NCBI GenBank assembly: GCA_022509205.1 | Contig: JAFLTR010000015.1 | Span: 1 to 45,119 of the forward strand | Direction: 5' to 3' | DNA length: 45,119 nt | Source of the DNA: Muribaculaceae bacterium | Lineage (GTDB): Bacteria; Bacteroidota; Bacteroidia; Bacteroidales; Muribaculaceae | The notes under the pieces: model-generated | Told to the model about the DNA's origin: nothing | Seen by the model: the letters and a program-made list of their open reading frames with translations, nothing else | Databases searched by the model: none | Made by a program: the position numbers and the translations under genes | In this document: one piece after another, positions 1 to 8,659 of the stretch | Position numbering within the stretch: the stretch's first letter is position 1 | Layout: every line of letters starts with the position of its first letter

Positions 1-1308
1 GATGCCCATAAACTCGGCATTGCCGTGATTATGGATATCGTTCACAGCCACGCTGTTAAGAACGAGCAGGAAGGGCTCGGACTTTTCGACGGAACCACCC
101 ACCTCTATTTTCATGGCGGGGCGAGACGTGAACATCCTGCTTGGGATTCGTTACTTTTCAATTATGGGAGTGACAACGTGTTGCATTTCCTGCTTTCCAA
201 CTGCAAGTTCTGGCTCGAGGAGTATAAATTCGACGGTTTCCGTTTCGACGGAGTGACCTCAATGCTTTATTATGATCATGGTCTCGGAAAAGCGTTTGGC
301 TCGTATGCCGATTATTATGATGGTAACCAAGACACTAATGCCTTGACATATCTTACCCTGGCAAATATCCTGATACATGAGGTGAATCCCAAAGCTATAA
401 CGATTGCCGAGGAGATGAGCGGAATGCCCGGCCTCGCTGTGAAATTCGAGGATGGAGGAATCGGGTTCGATTATAGAATGGCGATGGGTGTTCCCGATTA
501 CTGGATAAAGATGATCAAAGAGAAAAAAGATGAAGACTGGCATCCTACCTCCATATTCTGGGAGTTAACAAATCGGAGGGCAGACGAAAAGACAATTTCA
601 TACTGTGAAAGCCACGACCAGGCACTTGTGGGCGACAAAACAATCATCTTCCGTCTTATCGACAAGGAGATGTATTGGCACATGATGACCGGTGACAACG
701 ATGGAACCGTATCCCGCGGTATGGCTCTTCATAAAATGATCCGTCTCGTCACTCTCGCCACCATCAATGGAGGATATCTAAATTTTATGGGCAATGAATT
801 CGGACATCCGGAATGGATAGATTTCCCCAGAGAAGGTAATGGTTGGAGTTATAAGTATGCTCGCAGGCAATGGGATCTGGTTGACCGCCAAGACCTTAAG
901 TATAGGTTCCTCAACGCTTTCGATAATGATATGATCGAAGTGGTTTCTGGAGTTTATAATTTCCAGGCACTCCCGGTAGAGAAGCTTTGGGAGAAAGATG
1001 ATGACCAGGTACTTGCTTTTATGAGAGGAGATCTGATCTTTGTATTCAACTGGAATCCTGTCAAGAGCTTTGAAGGCTACGGTTTTTTGGCTCCACAAGG
1101 TGAATATGAGGTTGTGCTCGATTCTGATAGTCTCGGCTACGGAGGATATGGTCTGGTGGATGACAAAGTAAGACATTTCACTCTACCCGACCCACTCTAT
1201 CAACCTTCCGGAAAGGGATGGCTTAAACTTTACCTCCCGGCACGTACAGCGATGGTTTTAAAGAAGATTAAACCTTCGCGTGCAAAAAAAGTCACAAATA
1301 AGAAGTAA
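1..1308 (+). CDS. glgB: 1,4-alpha-glucan (glycogen) branching enzyme, eukaryote-like GH13_8 type, 5' truncated by window edge
   Basis: The frame is open from base 1, so the N-terminus (CBM48 and the start of the barrel) lies outside the window; 435 residues are visible. The enzyme cuts alpha-1,4 glucan and rejoins it as alpha-1,6 branches in glycogen synthesis. GH13 catalytic residues are in order: the nucleophile Asp in GFRFDGVTSM (visible residue 83), the acid/base Glu in TIAEEMSG (137) and the transition-state Asp in ESHDQALVGDK (206). Later come the NFMGNEFGHPEW block and a C-terminal all-beta domain, then a lysine-rich tail. The wording of these blocks matches human GBE1 and plant branching enzymes more closely than E. 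coli GlgB, which points to subfamily GH13_8; this is judged from memory of those sequences. No other glycogen gene is seen downstream. Confidence 0.95.
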   Translation, partial: DAHKLGIAVIMDIVHSHAVKNEQEGLGLFDGTTHLYFHGGARREHPAWDSLLFNYGSDNVLHFLLSNCKFWLEEYKFDGFRFDGVTSMLYYDHGLGKAFGSYADYYDGNQDTNALTYLTLANILIHEVNPKAITIAEEMSGMPGLAVKFEDGGIGFDYRMAMGVPDYWIKMIKEKKDEDWHPTSIFWELTNRRADEKTISYCESHDQALVGDKTIIFRLIDKEMYWHMMTGDNDGTVSRGMALHKMIRLVTLATINGGYLNFMGNEFGHPEWIDFPREGNGWSYKYARRQWDLVDRQDLKYRFLNAFDNDMIEVVSGVYNFQALPVEKLWEKDDDQVLAFMRGDLIFVFNWNPVKSFEGYGFLAPQGEYEVVLDSDSLGYGGYGLVDDKVRHFTLPDPLYQPSGKGWLKLYLPARTAMVLKKIKPSRAKKVTNKK

Positions 1309-1313
1309 CTTTG
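1306..1313 (+). promoter_or_regulatory. Candidate -7 box (TAACTTTG) for the DUF4923-like gene
   Basis: TAACTTTG fits the Bacteroidetes -7 consensus TAnnTTTG and overlaps the glgB stop codon. It lies about 60 bases before the start of the next gene. No clear -33 TTTG is seen at the expected distance, so this is a weak call. Confidence 0.4.
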
Positions 1314-1371
1314 CACTGCTTAAGTAAAAGCTTTGCACAACTTCTTAATAGTGATACTAAAAACATTTGAA

Positions 1372-2112
1372 ATGAAATTATCCAAGAAAATTATGGTTGG
1401 CGCCATCCTTATGGCGTCAGCCTTTACTGTAAATGCCCAAAGTCTGAGTGATATCCTAAGTGGGTTAGGTGGTAAATCCAATTCAAGCTCAGGTGGTGTA
1501 GGTGACATACTGAGTGGTGTCATTGAAGGTGTATTCACAAAATCTAATCTAACTCTCGATGATCTCATTGGAGAATATCAGGCCCAGGGCCCTGCTGTAA
1601 CTTTCCAGAGTGAAAACTTCCTTCAGAAAGCAGGTGGTATAGCCGGAGCTGCCACTATTGAGTCAAAACTAAAACCTTACTATGAGCAATATGGTCTCAA
1701 TAATATGACTCTCACCGTGGATGAGGACCATAATTTTGTTATGAAAATCAAATCCATCAGTCTTAAAGGGAACATAACAAAAAATGATGAAGAGGGTACT
1801 TTCAACTTCAATTTCAATGTATTGGGGATAAATTTGGGAGGCTTTAAAGCTTACGTTGAAAAGAGCGGCTCTAATCTCAACCTAATGTTTGATGCCACAA
1901 AACTGAAAAGCTTTATATCGGCTGTGGCCAAACTGACCGGCAATTCTATGGCTAAAGCCCTCGGTTCTATTCTCGACAGCTATGAAGGTGCTTGTATTGG
2001 ATGGAAGATGGTGTCGATTTCCCAAAACAATTCATCTTCATCGGGATCTTCTCTCTCCAATGGTCTTGGTACACTCAAAGATATCCTGACAGGAGGCTCT
2101 AAATCCAACTGA
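1372..2112 (+). CDS. Secreted DUF4923-like (lipocalin-type) protein, function unknown
   Basis: The protein has 246 residues. I chose the ATG at 1372 over one 39 bases upstream because it gives a clean signal peptide (MKLSKKIMVGA, cleavage after VNAQ) and leaves room for the promoter. After a Ser/Gly-rich stretch (about residues 25-50) comes an alternating hydrophobic beta pattern to about residue 220 with a helical insert, then a Ser-rich C-terminus. The layout (LTLDDLIGEYQAQGPAVTF near residue 60, an EGACIGWKMVSIS block near the end) resembles Bacteroidales proteins annotated DUF4923, for which no function is established to my knowledge. It should be exported to the periplasm or outer membrane. 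The N-terminus lacks a lipobox Cys, so it is probably not a lipoprotein. Confidence 0.75.
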   Translation: MKLSKKIMVGAILMASAFTVNAQSLSDILSGLGGKSNSSSGGVGDILSGVIEGVFTKSNLTLDDLIGEYQAQGPAVTFQSENFLQKAGGIAGAATIESKLKPYYEQYGLNNMTLTVDEDHNFVMKIKSISLKGNITKNDEEGTFNFNFNVLGINLGGFKAYVEKSGSNLNLMFDATKLKSFISAVAKLTGNSMAKALGSILDSYEGACIGWKMVSISQNNSSSSGSSLSNGLGTLKDILTGGSKSN

Positions 2113-2139
2113 CAGGCATTATGGCTGTCCGAGGCCCGG

Positions 2140-2171
2140 TTTGTCTATTAGGATAAAAATATGTAACTTTG
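2140..2171 (+). promoter_or_regulatory. Bacteroidetes-type sigma-ABfr promoter of gyrA
   Basis: A -33 TTTG at 2140-2143 and a -7 TAACTTTG at 2164-2171 are separated by 20 bases, the textbook Bacteroidetes arrangement. The start codon of gyrA follows about 55 bases downstream. Confidence 0.8.
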
Positions 2172-2225
2172 CCTATGGCAAAAATAGGTTTTTTGACCAC
2201 CACAGAGCCATAAAAACTATTATAA

Positions 2226-4721
2226 ATGCAAGGTGAAGACAAGATAATTCCGATAAATATAGAATCGGAAATGAAAAGCGCCTACATAGATTATTCTATG
2301 TCGGTGATTGTTTCGCGCGCTCTCCCCGATGTAAGAGACGGTTTCAAACCGGTTCATCGAAGAGTGCTCTACGGTATGAATGAGTTGGGTAACTTTTTTT
2401 CCGGCGACACGAAGAAATCTGCGCGTATCGTCGGAGAAGTGATGGGTAAATACCATCCTCATGGTGACAGCTCAATATATATGACTATGGTCAGGATGGC
2501 CCAGGAGTGGTCACTCAGGTATCCGTTGGTGTTTGGTCAGGGTAATTTCGGATCGATTGATGGAGACTCCCCTGCGGCCATGCGTTACACCGAGGTTAAG
2601 CTCGCCAGAATGGGTGAAGAAATGCTCCGGGATATCGATAATGAAACTGTTGATTTCGTCCCGAATTTCGATAACACTCTTACCGAACCTTCCGTTCTTC
2701 CGACCCGTATTCCCAACTTATTGGTCAATGGGGCTTCCGGTATCGCCGTAGGTATGGCTACCAATATGCCTCCTCATAATCTCACAGAATCGCTAAATGC
2801 TTGTATTGCCCTAATTGACAACCCGGAAATAGATATTCCTGGTCTAATGCAATACATCAAGGCACCCGACTTCCCTACCGGAGGTGAGATATTCGGCTTA
2901 CAAGGGGTTAAAGATGCTTTCGAAACCGGTAAAGGTCGCATTGTCATCCGTGCAAAAGCCGAGATTGAAAATACAGGTACCCACGACCAGATTGTAATTT
3001 CCGAAATTCCTTATGGAGTAATCAAAAACGATCTTGTTAAAAGTATCGCTGACCTCGCGATAGAAAAGAAAGTGGAGGGTATTGCAGATATAAAAGACAC
3101 CTCAGCAAGAGGTGTGATGCACATTGCCATTGAAATCAAGCGAGATGCAAATGCTAATGTGGTCTTGAACAAGCTCTTCAAGATGACGCAACTGCAGACC
3201 ACTTTCAGCGTGAATAATGTGGCTCTTGTAAACGGCAGACCGAAAACTCTGAATCTTAAGCAACTCCTCGAAGCCTTTGTTTCCCATAGACATGAGATCG
3301 TGATCAGGAGAACACGCTACGAACTTCGCAAGGCAGAAGAAAGAGCTCACATCCTGAAAGGTTTAATGATCGCTTGCGATAATATCGATGAGGTTATCCA
3401 GATTATACGTTCTTCGCAAACAACTGAAGAAGCGCGACAAAGACTTGCTGAAAAATTCGATCTTGACGAAATTCAGACCAGAGCAATTGTAGAAATGCGT
3501 CTGCGTCAGCTCACCGGACTCGAAATGGAGAAGTTGCGTAAGGAATACGATGACCTTATGAAACTTATCGCTCATCTGAACGATATCCTTAATAACGACG
3601 AGGTGTGCCGCCAGGTGATGAAAGATGAATTGATCGAGATTCGAGATAAATATGGTGATGAACGACGCACCAAGATTAATCTTTTCGCAGGCGATCTAAA
3701 TGCTGAGGATTTCTATCCGGATGATGAAATGATCATCACGATTTCTCATCTCGGATATATCAAACGCACCCCTCTTAGCGAATTCCGTGCCCAACATCGA
3801 GGTGGTGTAGGAGCTAAGGGAAGCGACACGCGTGATTCTGATTTTATTGAATATATATATCCCGCTTCCAACCATAACTATATGCTTTTCTTCACGAAGA
3901 AAGGTAAATGTTATTGGCTGAAAGTTTACGAGATACCGGAGGGGGCCAAGAATTCCAAAGGCCGTGCAATCCAGAATCTTTTGAATCTGGATGCCGATGA
4001 TGAAGTGAATGCTTTCATCCGCATAAAGCGTCTCGACGATGAAGAATTCAATAATTCCCACAATCTGATATTCTGCACCAAGAAAGGTGTTATTAAGAAG
4101 ACTTCTCTTGAAGCATACTCACGCCCCAGAACGAATGGTGTAAACGCTATCATCATACGAGAAGATGACCAGCTGATTCAAGTGAGGTTGACTGATGGTA
4201 ATTCAGAGGTGATTCTGGCGGACAAGGAAGGTCGGGCCATCCGTTTCCATGAAAGCAAAGTCAGAGAAATGGGCCGTGTGTCGACCGGTGTGCGTGGCAT
4301 GACTCTCGGAGAAGATGGCGATGAGGTTGTCGGCATGATCACTATGACAGAAGGGTCTGATGAAACTGTTATGGTGGTTTCAGAAAACGGGTATGGGAAA
4401 CGTTCAGCACTCGATGACTACCGCATCACCAACAGAGGTGGCAAAGGTGTCAAGACCATGAACATCACTGAAAAAACCGGTTCATTGGTAGCTATCAAGA
4501 GTGTGAATGATTCCAATGATCTGATGATTATCAATCAGAGTGGTATCACACTGCGCATGTCGGTTGCAGATATCCGAGTGATGGGTAGAAACACCCAGGG
4601 TGTCAAACTAATCGATCTTGCAAAACGTGGAGATTCAATTGCATCAGTTTGTAAGGTGGCAAGCGACCCCCAGGAAGAAATTGAAGAGGAAACAAACGAG
4701 GAGGCGGTTGAAGAGAATTAA
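2226..4721 (+). CDS. gyrA: DNA gyrase subunit A
   Basis: The protein has 831 residues and is full length for GyrA. It is the breakage-reunion subunit that, with GyrB, introduces negative supercoils. The catalytic Tyr is residue 121 in [10 protein letters not shown]. The quinolone-resistance region reads [17 protein letters not shown]: Ser82 is the equivalent of E. coli Ser83, and Met86 sits where E. coli has Asp87. The tower and coiled-coil region runs to about 480. The C-terminal pinwheel has a GyrA-box variant QHRGGVG at 523-529 and an RGGKG repeat near 737. The tail is strongly acidic ([15 protein letters not shown]). The start fits the conserved opening [22 protein letters not shown]. It has its own upstream promoter. 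Confidence 0.98.
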   Translation: MQGEDKIIPINIESEMKSAYIDYSMSVIVSRALPDVRDGFKPVHRRVLYGMNELGNFFSGDTKKSARIVGEVMGKYHPHGDSSIYMTMVRMAQEWSLRYPLVFGQGNFGSIDGDSPAAMRYTEVKLARMGEEMLRDIDNETVDFVPNFDNTLTEPSVLPTRIPNLLVNGASGIAVGMATNMPPHNLTESLNACIALIDNPEIDIPGLMQYIKAPDFPTGGEIFGLQGVKDAFETGKGRIVIRAKAEIENTGTHDQIVISEIPYGVIKNDLVKSIADLAIEKKVEGIADIKDTSARGVMHIAIEIKRDANANVVLNKLFKMTQLQTTFSVNNVALVNGRPKTLNLKQLLEAFVSHRHEIVIRRTRYELRKAEERAHILKGLMIACDNIDEVIQIIRSSQTTEEARQRLAEKFDLDEIQTRAIVEMRLRQLTGLEMEKLRKEYDDLMKLIAHLNDILNNDEVCRQVMKDELIEIRDKYGDERRTKINLFAGDLNAEDFYPDDEMIITISHLGYIKRTPLSEFRAQHRGGVGAKGSDTRDSDFIEYIYPASNHNYMLFFTKKGKCYWLKVYEIPEGAKNSKGRAIQNLLNLDADDEVNAFIRIKRLDDEEFNNSHNLIFCTKKGVIKKTSLEAYSRPRTNGVNAIIIREDDQLIQVRLTDGNSEVILADKEGRAIRFHESKVREMGRVSTGVRGMTLGEDGDEVVGMITMTEGSDETVMVVSENGYGKRSALDDYRITNRGGKGVKTMNITEKTGSLVAIKSVNDSNDLMIINQSGITLRMSVADIRVMGRNTQGVKLIDLAKRGDSIASVCKVASDPQEEIEEETNEEAVEEN

Positions 4722-4781
4722 TACTTCACGGAATATCTTAACGCAAAACAATATAACTCAACCTAAAAACAATAAAAACAC

Positions 4782-5996
4782 ATGAAAAAGCTAATGTCAT
4801 TGCTGCTTTGTGTTGGAGCCACTTCTGCAATGTTTGCACAGGTCACTCTCGTGAAGCAGGCAGAAAAACTATCCGGGAAAGCCGACAAACTTGAAGAAGC
4901 TAGAGGTCTTATCAAGCAGGCTATGGAAAATCCCGAAACAAAAGATCAGGCTTACACTTATTATGTGGCCGGCAAAATTGAAATGGATGCCTACGACAAT
5001 GGTTATAAGACCAAAATGATTAATCCGGCCGATGCCAGTGCTTCTCCGGATGCTTTGGGCAACGAACTTATGTCAGGTTATAATTACTTCCTTATGGCCC
5101 TCCCCTTAGATAGTCTCCCAAATGAAAAAGGACAGATTAAGCCTAAATATTCCAAAGACATTGTAAACAGAATAAAGGGTCATCAGTCGGATTTCTATAG
5201 TGTAGGTGCAGACTACTATAATGAGCAGAAATATTATCCCGAGGCTTTCGACGCTTTTATGGTATATGCAAATCTTCCGGAAAAATTCAACGGCCTTGAA
5301 ACTCTTATCACTCCGGATCAAGCAGCTGCAGCTTATTTTAACGCGGGTCTTGCAGCCAACCAGGGTCAAAACATCGAAGCAAGCGCCGAAGCATTTAAGA
5401 AATCTCGTCTCATGGGCTATGACAAACCGGAAGCAACCATTTTTGAGATTGCATGCTGGCAGACTATAGCTCAAAACGACAATGACAGGACTCCGGAAGC
5501 GATGGGTCATATCAAGGAGGCTTCTCAATTCGGACTTGACAATTTCGGTATGGAAAACACAATTTTCCTTAACAACCTTATCAACGCTTTGGTTAACGAC
5601 AACCAGACTGATGAGGCACTTATGAAATTGACAGATCTGATTTCCGCAAATCCGGATGAGGCCAATCTTTATGGTCTCAGAGGATATGTTTATGACCGTC
5701 TTGAGAATGATGACGCCTCTGAAGCCGACTATAGAAAAGCTGCTTCTCTCGAGTCTGCTGACTTTGAAACTCTTAAAAATGCAAGTAACAAGCTTTATAG
5801 AGTGGGCACTTCAAAACTGAATGCTCTTGAAGGAAACTCTCCCGAACTGAATTCTGCACGTCAGGACATAAAAAACAATTATTTCCTTGAGGCTCAGAAG
5901 TATGCAGAAAAAGCAAATCAGATGCAACCGGGTGACCCATATATCCAGAATATCCTCGATAGCATCGAATACGCTGTGACCACTTTCTTCAATTAA
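4782..5996 (+). CDS. Secreted tetratricopeptide-repeat protein
   Basis: The protein has 404 residues with a signal peptide (MKKLMSLLLCVGATSAMFAQ). The mature part is almost wholly helical with TPR-like units, clearest at about 140-170 (ADYYNEQKYYPEAFDAFMVYANLP), 185-215, 255-325 (DEANLYGLRGYVYDRLENDDASEADYRKA) and 360-390. TPR arrays are protein-binding scaffolds; the partner cannot be told from the sequence. It begins 60 bases after gyrA with no promoter visible between them and ends just before a strong terminator, so it may be cotranscribed with gyrA. Similar secreted TPR proteins are common in Bacteroidales, with no assigned role known to me. Confidence 0.8.
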   Translation: MKKLMSLLLCVGATSAMFAQVTLVKQAEKLSGKADKLEEARGLIKQAMENPETKDQAYTYYVAGKIEMDAYDNGYKTKMINPADASASPDALGNELMSGYNYFLMALPLDSLPNEKGQIKPKYSKDIVNRIKGHQSDFYSVGADYYNEQKYYPEAFDAFMVYANLPEKFNGLETLITPDQAAAAYFNAGLAANQGQNIEASAEAFKKSRLMGYDKPEATIFEIACWQTIAQNDNDRTPEAMGHIKEASQFGLDNFGMENTIFLNNLINALVNDNQTDEALMKLTDLISANPDEANLYGLRGYVYDRLENDDASEADYRKAASLESADFETLKNASNKLYRVGTSKLNALEGNSPELNSARQDIKNNYFLEAQKYAEKANQMQPGDPYIQNILDSIEYAVTTFFN

Positions 5997-6020
5997 TAAT
6001 CACGTTAAAAATATTTAAGT

Positions 6021-6053
6021 GGAGAGTTCTTAAAAAAGAACTCTCCATTTTTT
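6021..6053 (+). terminator. Rho-independent terminator after the TPR gene
   Basis: There is a perfect 11-bp stem (GGAGAGTTCTT at 6021-6031, AAGAACTCTCC at 6036-6046) with an AAAA loop, followed by ATTTTTT. It closes the gyrA-TPR unit. Confidence 0.9.
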
Positions 6054-6077
6054 ATTATTATTATCCCCTTTTTTATC

Positions 6078-6085
6078 TAATTTTG
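6078..6085 (+). promoter_or_regulatory. Candidate -7 box (TAATTTTG) of the mre operon
   Basis: TAATTTTG fits TAnnTTTG, lies after the terminator and about 70 bases before mreB. The -33 region is AT-rich without a clear TTG. Confidence 0.5.
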
Positions 6086-6155
6086 CAAAATAATTCTTCC
6101 GAGGGCATAAAATATAAGTCGTCGGGATTTTTTAGAATTAAAACATTAGAATCAA

Positions 6156-7175
6156 ATGGGTCTTTTCTCTTTTACGCAGGAAATAGCCATGGATCTTGGC
6201 ACTGCGAACTCAATAATAATACATAACGACAAAATTGTGGTTGACGAGCCGTCGGTCGTGGCTATTGAAAACAAGACTGATAAACTTCTGGCAGTAGGCA
6301 CACAAGCACATCAGATGGAGGGTAAGGAACCTCCGGGCATCCGCACAATAAGACCGCTTCGTGACGGAGTGATAGCAGACTTTAACGCAGCCGAACAGAT
6401 GATAAGAGGACTTATCAAGATGGTAAGCTCCAAACGTCGGTGGTTCTCCCCTTCCCTGAGAATGGTGGTATGTATTCCTTCCGGTTCCACGGAAGTGGAG
6501 ATTCGAGCTGTGCGCGACTCCTCGGAACATGCCGGAGGTAGAGATGTGTATATGATTTATGAACCGATGGCAGCAGCTCTCGGTATAGGTCTGGATGTAG
6601 AAGCTCCTGAAGGAAACATGATTGTTGATATAGGTGGAGGATCAACAGAAATCGCCGTGATTTCACTCGGTGGAATTGTCAGCAACAAGAGTATTCGCAT
6701 AGCAGGTAATGACCTAACTGTAGATATACAGGATCACATGGGACGGGTACACAACCTGAGAGTGGGCACGACTATGGCAGAACAAATAAAGATCAATGTG
6801 GGTTCTGCTCTCCCGGTACTTGAAGATGGTCCGGAACCGTTTATTGTGACCGGGCCTAATAAGATGACATCTTTGCCAATGACTGTGCCCGTCACCTATG
6901 AGGAGATTTCTCATTGCATAGACAAAACAATTTCTCGCATGGAAGCGGCAATTTTGGCCGCTTTGGAAGAAACTCCACCGGAACTATATGCCGACATTGT
7001 GAAAAACGGAATCTATCTTGCCGGAGGTGGAGCTCTTCTTAAGGGACTTGCCAAACGTTTCACCGATAAAATGAAAATTGAATTTAAAGTGGCTGATGAT
7101 CCGCTTCACTCTGTGGCTAAAGGCACCGGCGTGGCGCTGAAGAATATCAATAAGTTCTCATTCCTCATCAGATAA
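6156..7175 (+). CDS. mreB: Rod shape-determining protein MreB (actin homologue)
   Basis: The protein has 339 residues, usual for MreB. It polymerises on ATP as membrane-bound filaments that guide lateral wall synthesis. The actin/HSP70 fold motifs are present: phosphate-1 EIAMDLGTANS (about 9-19), phosphate-2 IVDIGGGSTEIAVIS (about 155-169), the EPMAAALGIGL connect region and the adenosine motif IYLAGGGALLKGL (about 288-300). The short N-terminus MGLFSF could act as a membrane-binding hydrophobic patch. It is the first gene of the mreB-mreC-mreD-mrdA-rodA cluster. Confidence 0.97.
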   Translation: MGLFSFTQEIAMDLGTANSIIIHNDKIVVDEPSVVAIENKTDKLLAVGTQAHQMEGKEPPGIRTIRPLRDGVIADFNAAEQMIRGLIKMVSSKRRWFSPSLRMVVCIPSGSTEVEIRAVRDSSEHAGGRDVYMIYEPMAAALGIGLDVEAPEGNMIVDIGGGSTEIAVISLGGIVSNKSIRIAGNDLTVDIQDHMGRVHNLRVGTTMAEQIKINVGSALPVLEDGPEPFIVTGPNKMTSLPMTVPVTYEEISHCIDKTISRMEAAILAALEETPPELYADIVKNGIYLAGGGALLKGLAKRFTDKMKIEFKVADDPLHSVAKGTGVALKNINKFSFLIR

Positions 7176-7209
7176 GTTAGTTTCTATCGTTCTTACTTTC
7201 TGATTTTAC

Positions 7210-8043
7210 GTGAGAAATCTGCTCAATTTTATTATTCGGTATGGGGCATGGTTCATTTTCCTGATTTATGTGATCTTGAGCTGTGTCATACTGTTTAGTT
7301 ACAACGTCTATCATTCCTCTATCTATTTTAGTTCTGCCAATTCGATATCCAGCACACTCTATGGAGCCACCTCGGAAGTGTCAGGATATTTCGCCTTGCG
7401 AAGAATAAACAAAGACCTCGAAGCCAATAATGCTCTCTTGGAAAATGAAGTGCTCAATCTCCGTCACCAATTGGCTGAATATAAAACACTTCATTCTGAC
7501 ACAGCTGAATTCGGGGGGGTGCCAAGGTATGATTATGTTGCTGCGACTGTAATCAACAATAACGTCCGGCATCCCAAGAACTATTTTTCAATTGACAAGG
7601 GAAGTGCTGACGGGATAGCCCAAGGACAGGGTGTTGTAGATCATAATGGAGTAGTAGGAATTGTGAATGTCACTGGTCCTCACACTGCAAGAATAATATC
7701 CCTGCTCAACGAAGCTCAGAGATTTTCCGTTAAAATCAAAAACACTGATTTTATTGGTTCATTAGTGTGGAAAGGAGGCGACCCGAACGTAGCTTACATG
7801 GAGGAAGTGCCTCGACATGCCAGATACCAGAGCGGTGATACTGTTGTCACAAGCGGGTACTCTCTTGCTTTCCCCTCCAATATCCCTATAGGGATAATTA
7901 TGAACCGTATCAAAGGGGCAGATGATAATTTCTTTATACTGAAAGTTAGACTCATGCCGGATTTTAAAAGCTTGAGTACGGTCAGAGTGATTAAGGATAA
8001 TTTCAAAGAAAGTGTAGATTCATTAAGTTTGCATGATATTTAA
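7210..8043 (+). CDS. mreC: Rod shape-determining protein MreC
   Basis: The protein has 277 residues and starts with GTG 34 bases after mreB. It has a short cytoplasmic tip, one transmembrane helix (about 12-32), a coiled coil (about 60-95, KDLEANNALLENEVLNLRHQLAEY) and then two beta domains (about 110-265) with the family block IDKGSADGIAQGQGVVDHNGVVG. MreC scaffolds PBP2 and the MreB filament in the periplasm. The order within the operon is the usual one. Confidence 0.95.
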   Translation: MRNLLNFIIRYGAWFIFLIYVILSCVILFSYNVYHSSIYFSSANSISSTLYGATSEVSGYFALRRINKDLEANNALLENEVLNLRHQLAEYKTLHSDTAEFGGVPRYDYVAATVINNNVRHPKNYFSIDKGSADGIAQGQGVVDHNGVVGIVNVTGPHTARIISLLNEAQRFSVKIKNTDFIGSLVWKGGDPNVAYMEEVPRHARYQSGDTVVTSGYSLAFPSNIPIGIIMNRIKGADDNFFILKVRLMPDFKSLSTVRVIKDNFKESVDSLSLHDI

Positions 8044-8119
8044 GAGAGTTGTAATAAACAATCCGTGGTAGTATTAAAAAGTTTCGATTCTCTAAGATAT
8101 GAAGGTCATTTAAAAGGTT

Positions 8120-8623
8120 GTGACGAAAACAATAATTAAATATTTCATTATCTTTTGGATATGTGTTCTGCTGCAAGTGCTCATATTCAATCATATTGTC
8201 CTTTTTCATGTGGCAGTCCCACTTATTTTCATCTATTTCATCATTAGATTACCGATAAATTTGAAGTTACCCTATCTTTTTACTCTGGCTTTTCTTTTAG
8301 GACTTATAGTAGATATTTTGTCAGATACTCCCGGAGTAAATGCGTTGGCTTGTATACTAATTGCAGCATTGAGAACTCCAATCTATTATGCTTATATGGC
8401 TAAGGATGACAATACTGCACGCCTCACGCCATCCATATCGGGTATGGGATTGCTGGAATACTCAAAATATCTTCTCACCTTCGTAGTAATATATTGTCTG
8501 CTGGCTTTCTCTATAGAATATTTCAGTTTTGCCGACGTTAAAGATATAACAATACTCGTGGGAGCAAGTTCACTCTTCACATTTATCGTATTGCTTGCTT
8601 TTGATTGTCTTATTCCTGATTAA
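8120..8623 (+). CDS. mreD: Rod shape-determining protein MreD
   Basis: The protein has 167 residues with five or six hydrophobic helices, typical of the small integral membrane protein MreD. The start is GTG: an in-frame TAA at 8111-8113 rules out anything further upstream. The sequence is poorly conserved, as is normal for MreD. The assignment rests on size, topology, the stretch LGLIVDILSDTPGVNALACILIA (residues ~54-76) and its place between mreC and mrdA. Confidence 0.9.
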   Translation: MTKTIIKYFIIFWICVLLQVLIFNHIVLFHVAVPLIFIYFIIRLPINLKLPYLFTLAFLLGLIVDILSDTPGVNALACILIAALRTPIYYAYMAKDDNTARLTPSISGMGLLEYSKYLLTFVVIYCLLAFSIEYFSFADVKDITILVGASSLFTFIVLLAFDCLIPD

Positions 8624-8659
8624 ATCCCTCCTTTTCCTTTTAATTCTTCAAAATTAAGA

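Noticed and set aside
8099..8113. Four-codon mini frame ATG-AAG-GTC-ATT-TAA just before mreD
   Set aside because: It could be a leader peptide coupled to the GTG start, but it is too short to tell from chance and there is no sign of attenuation.
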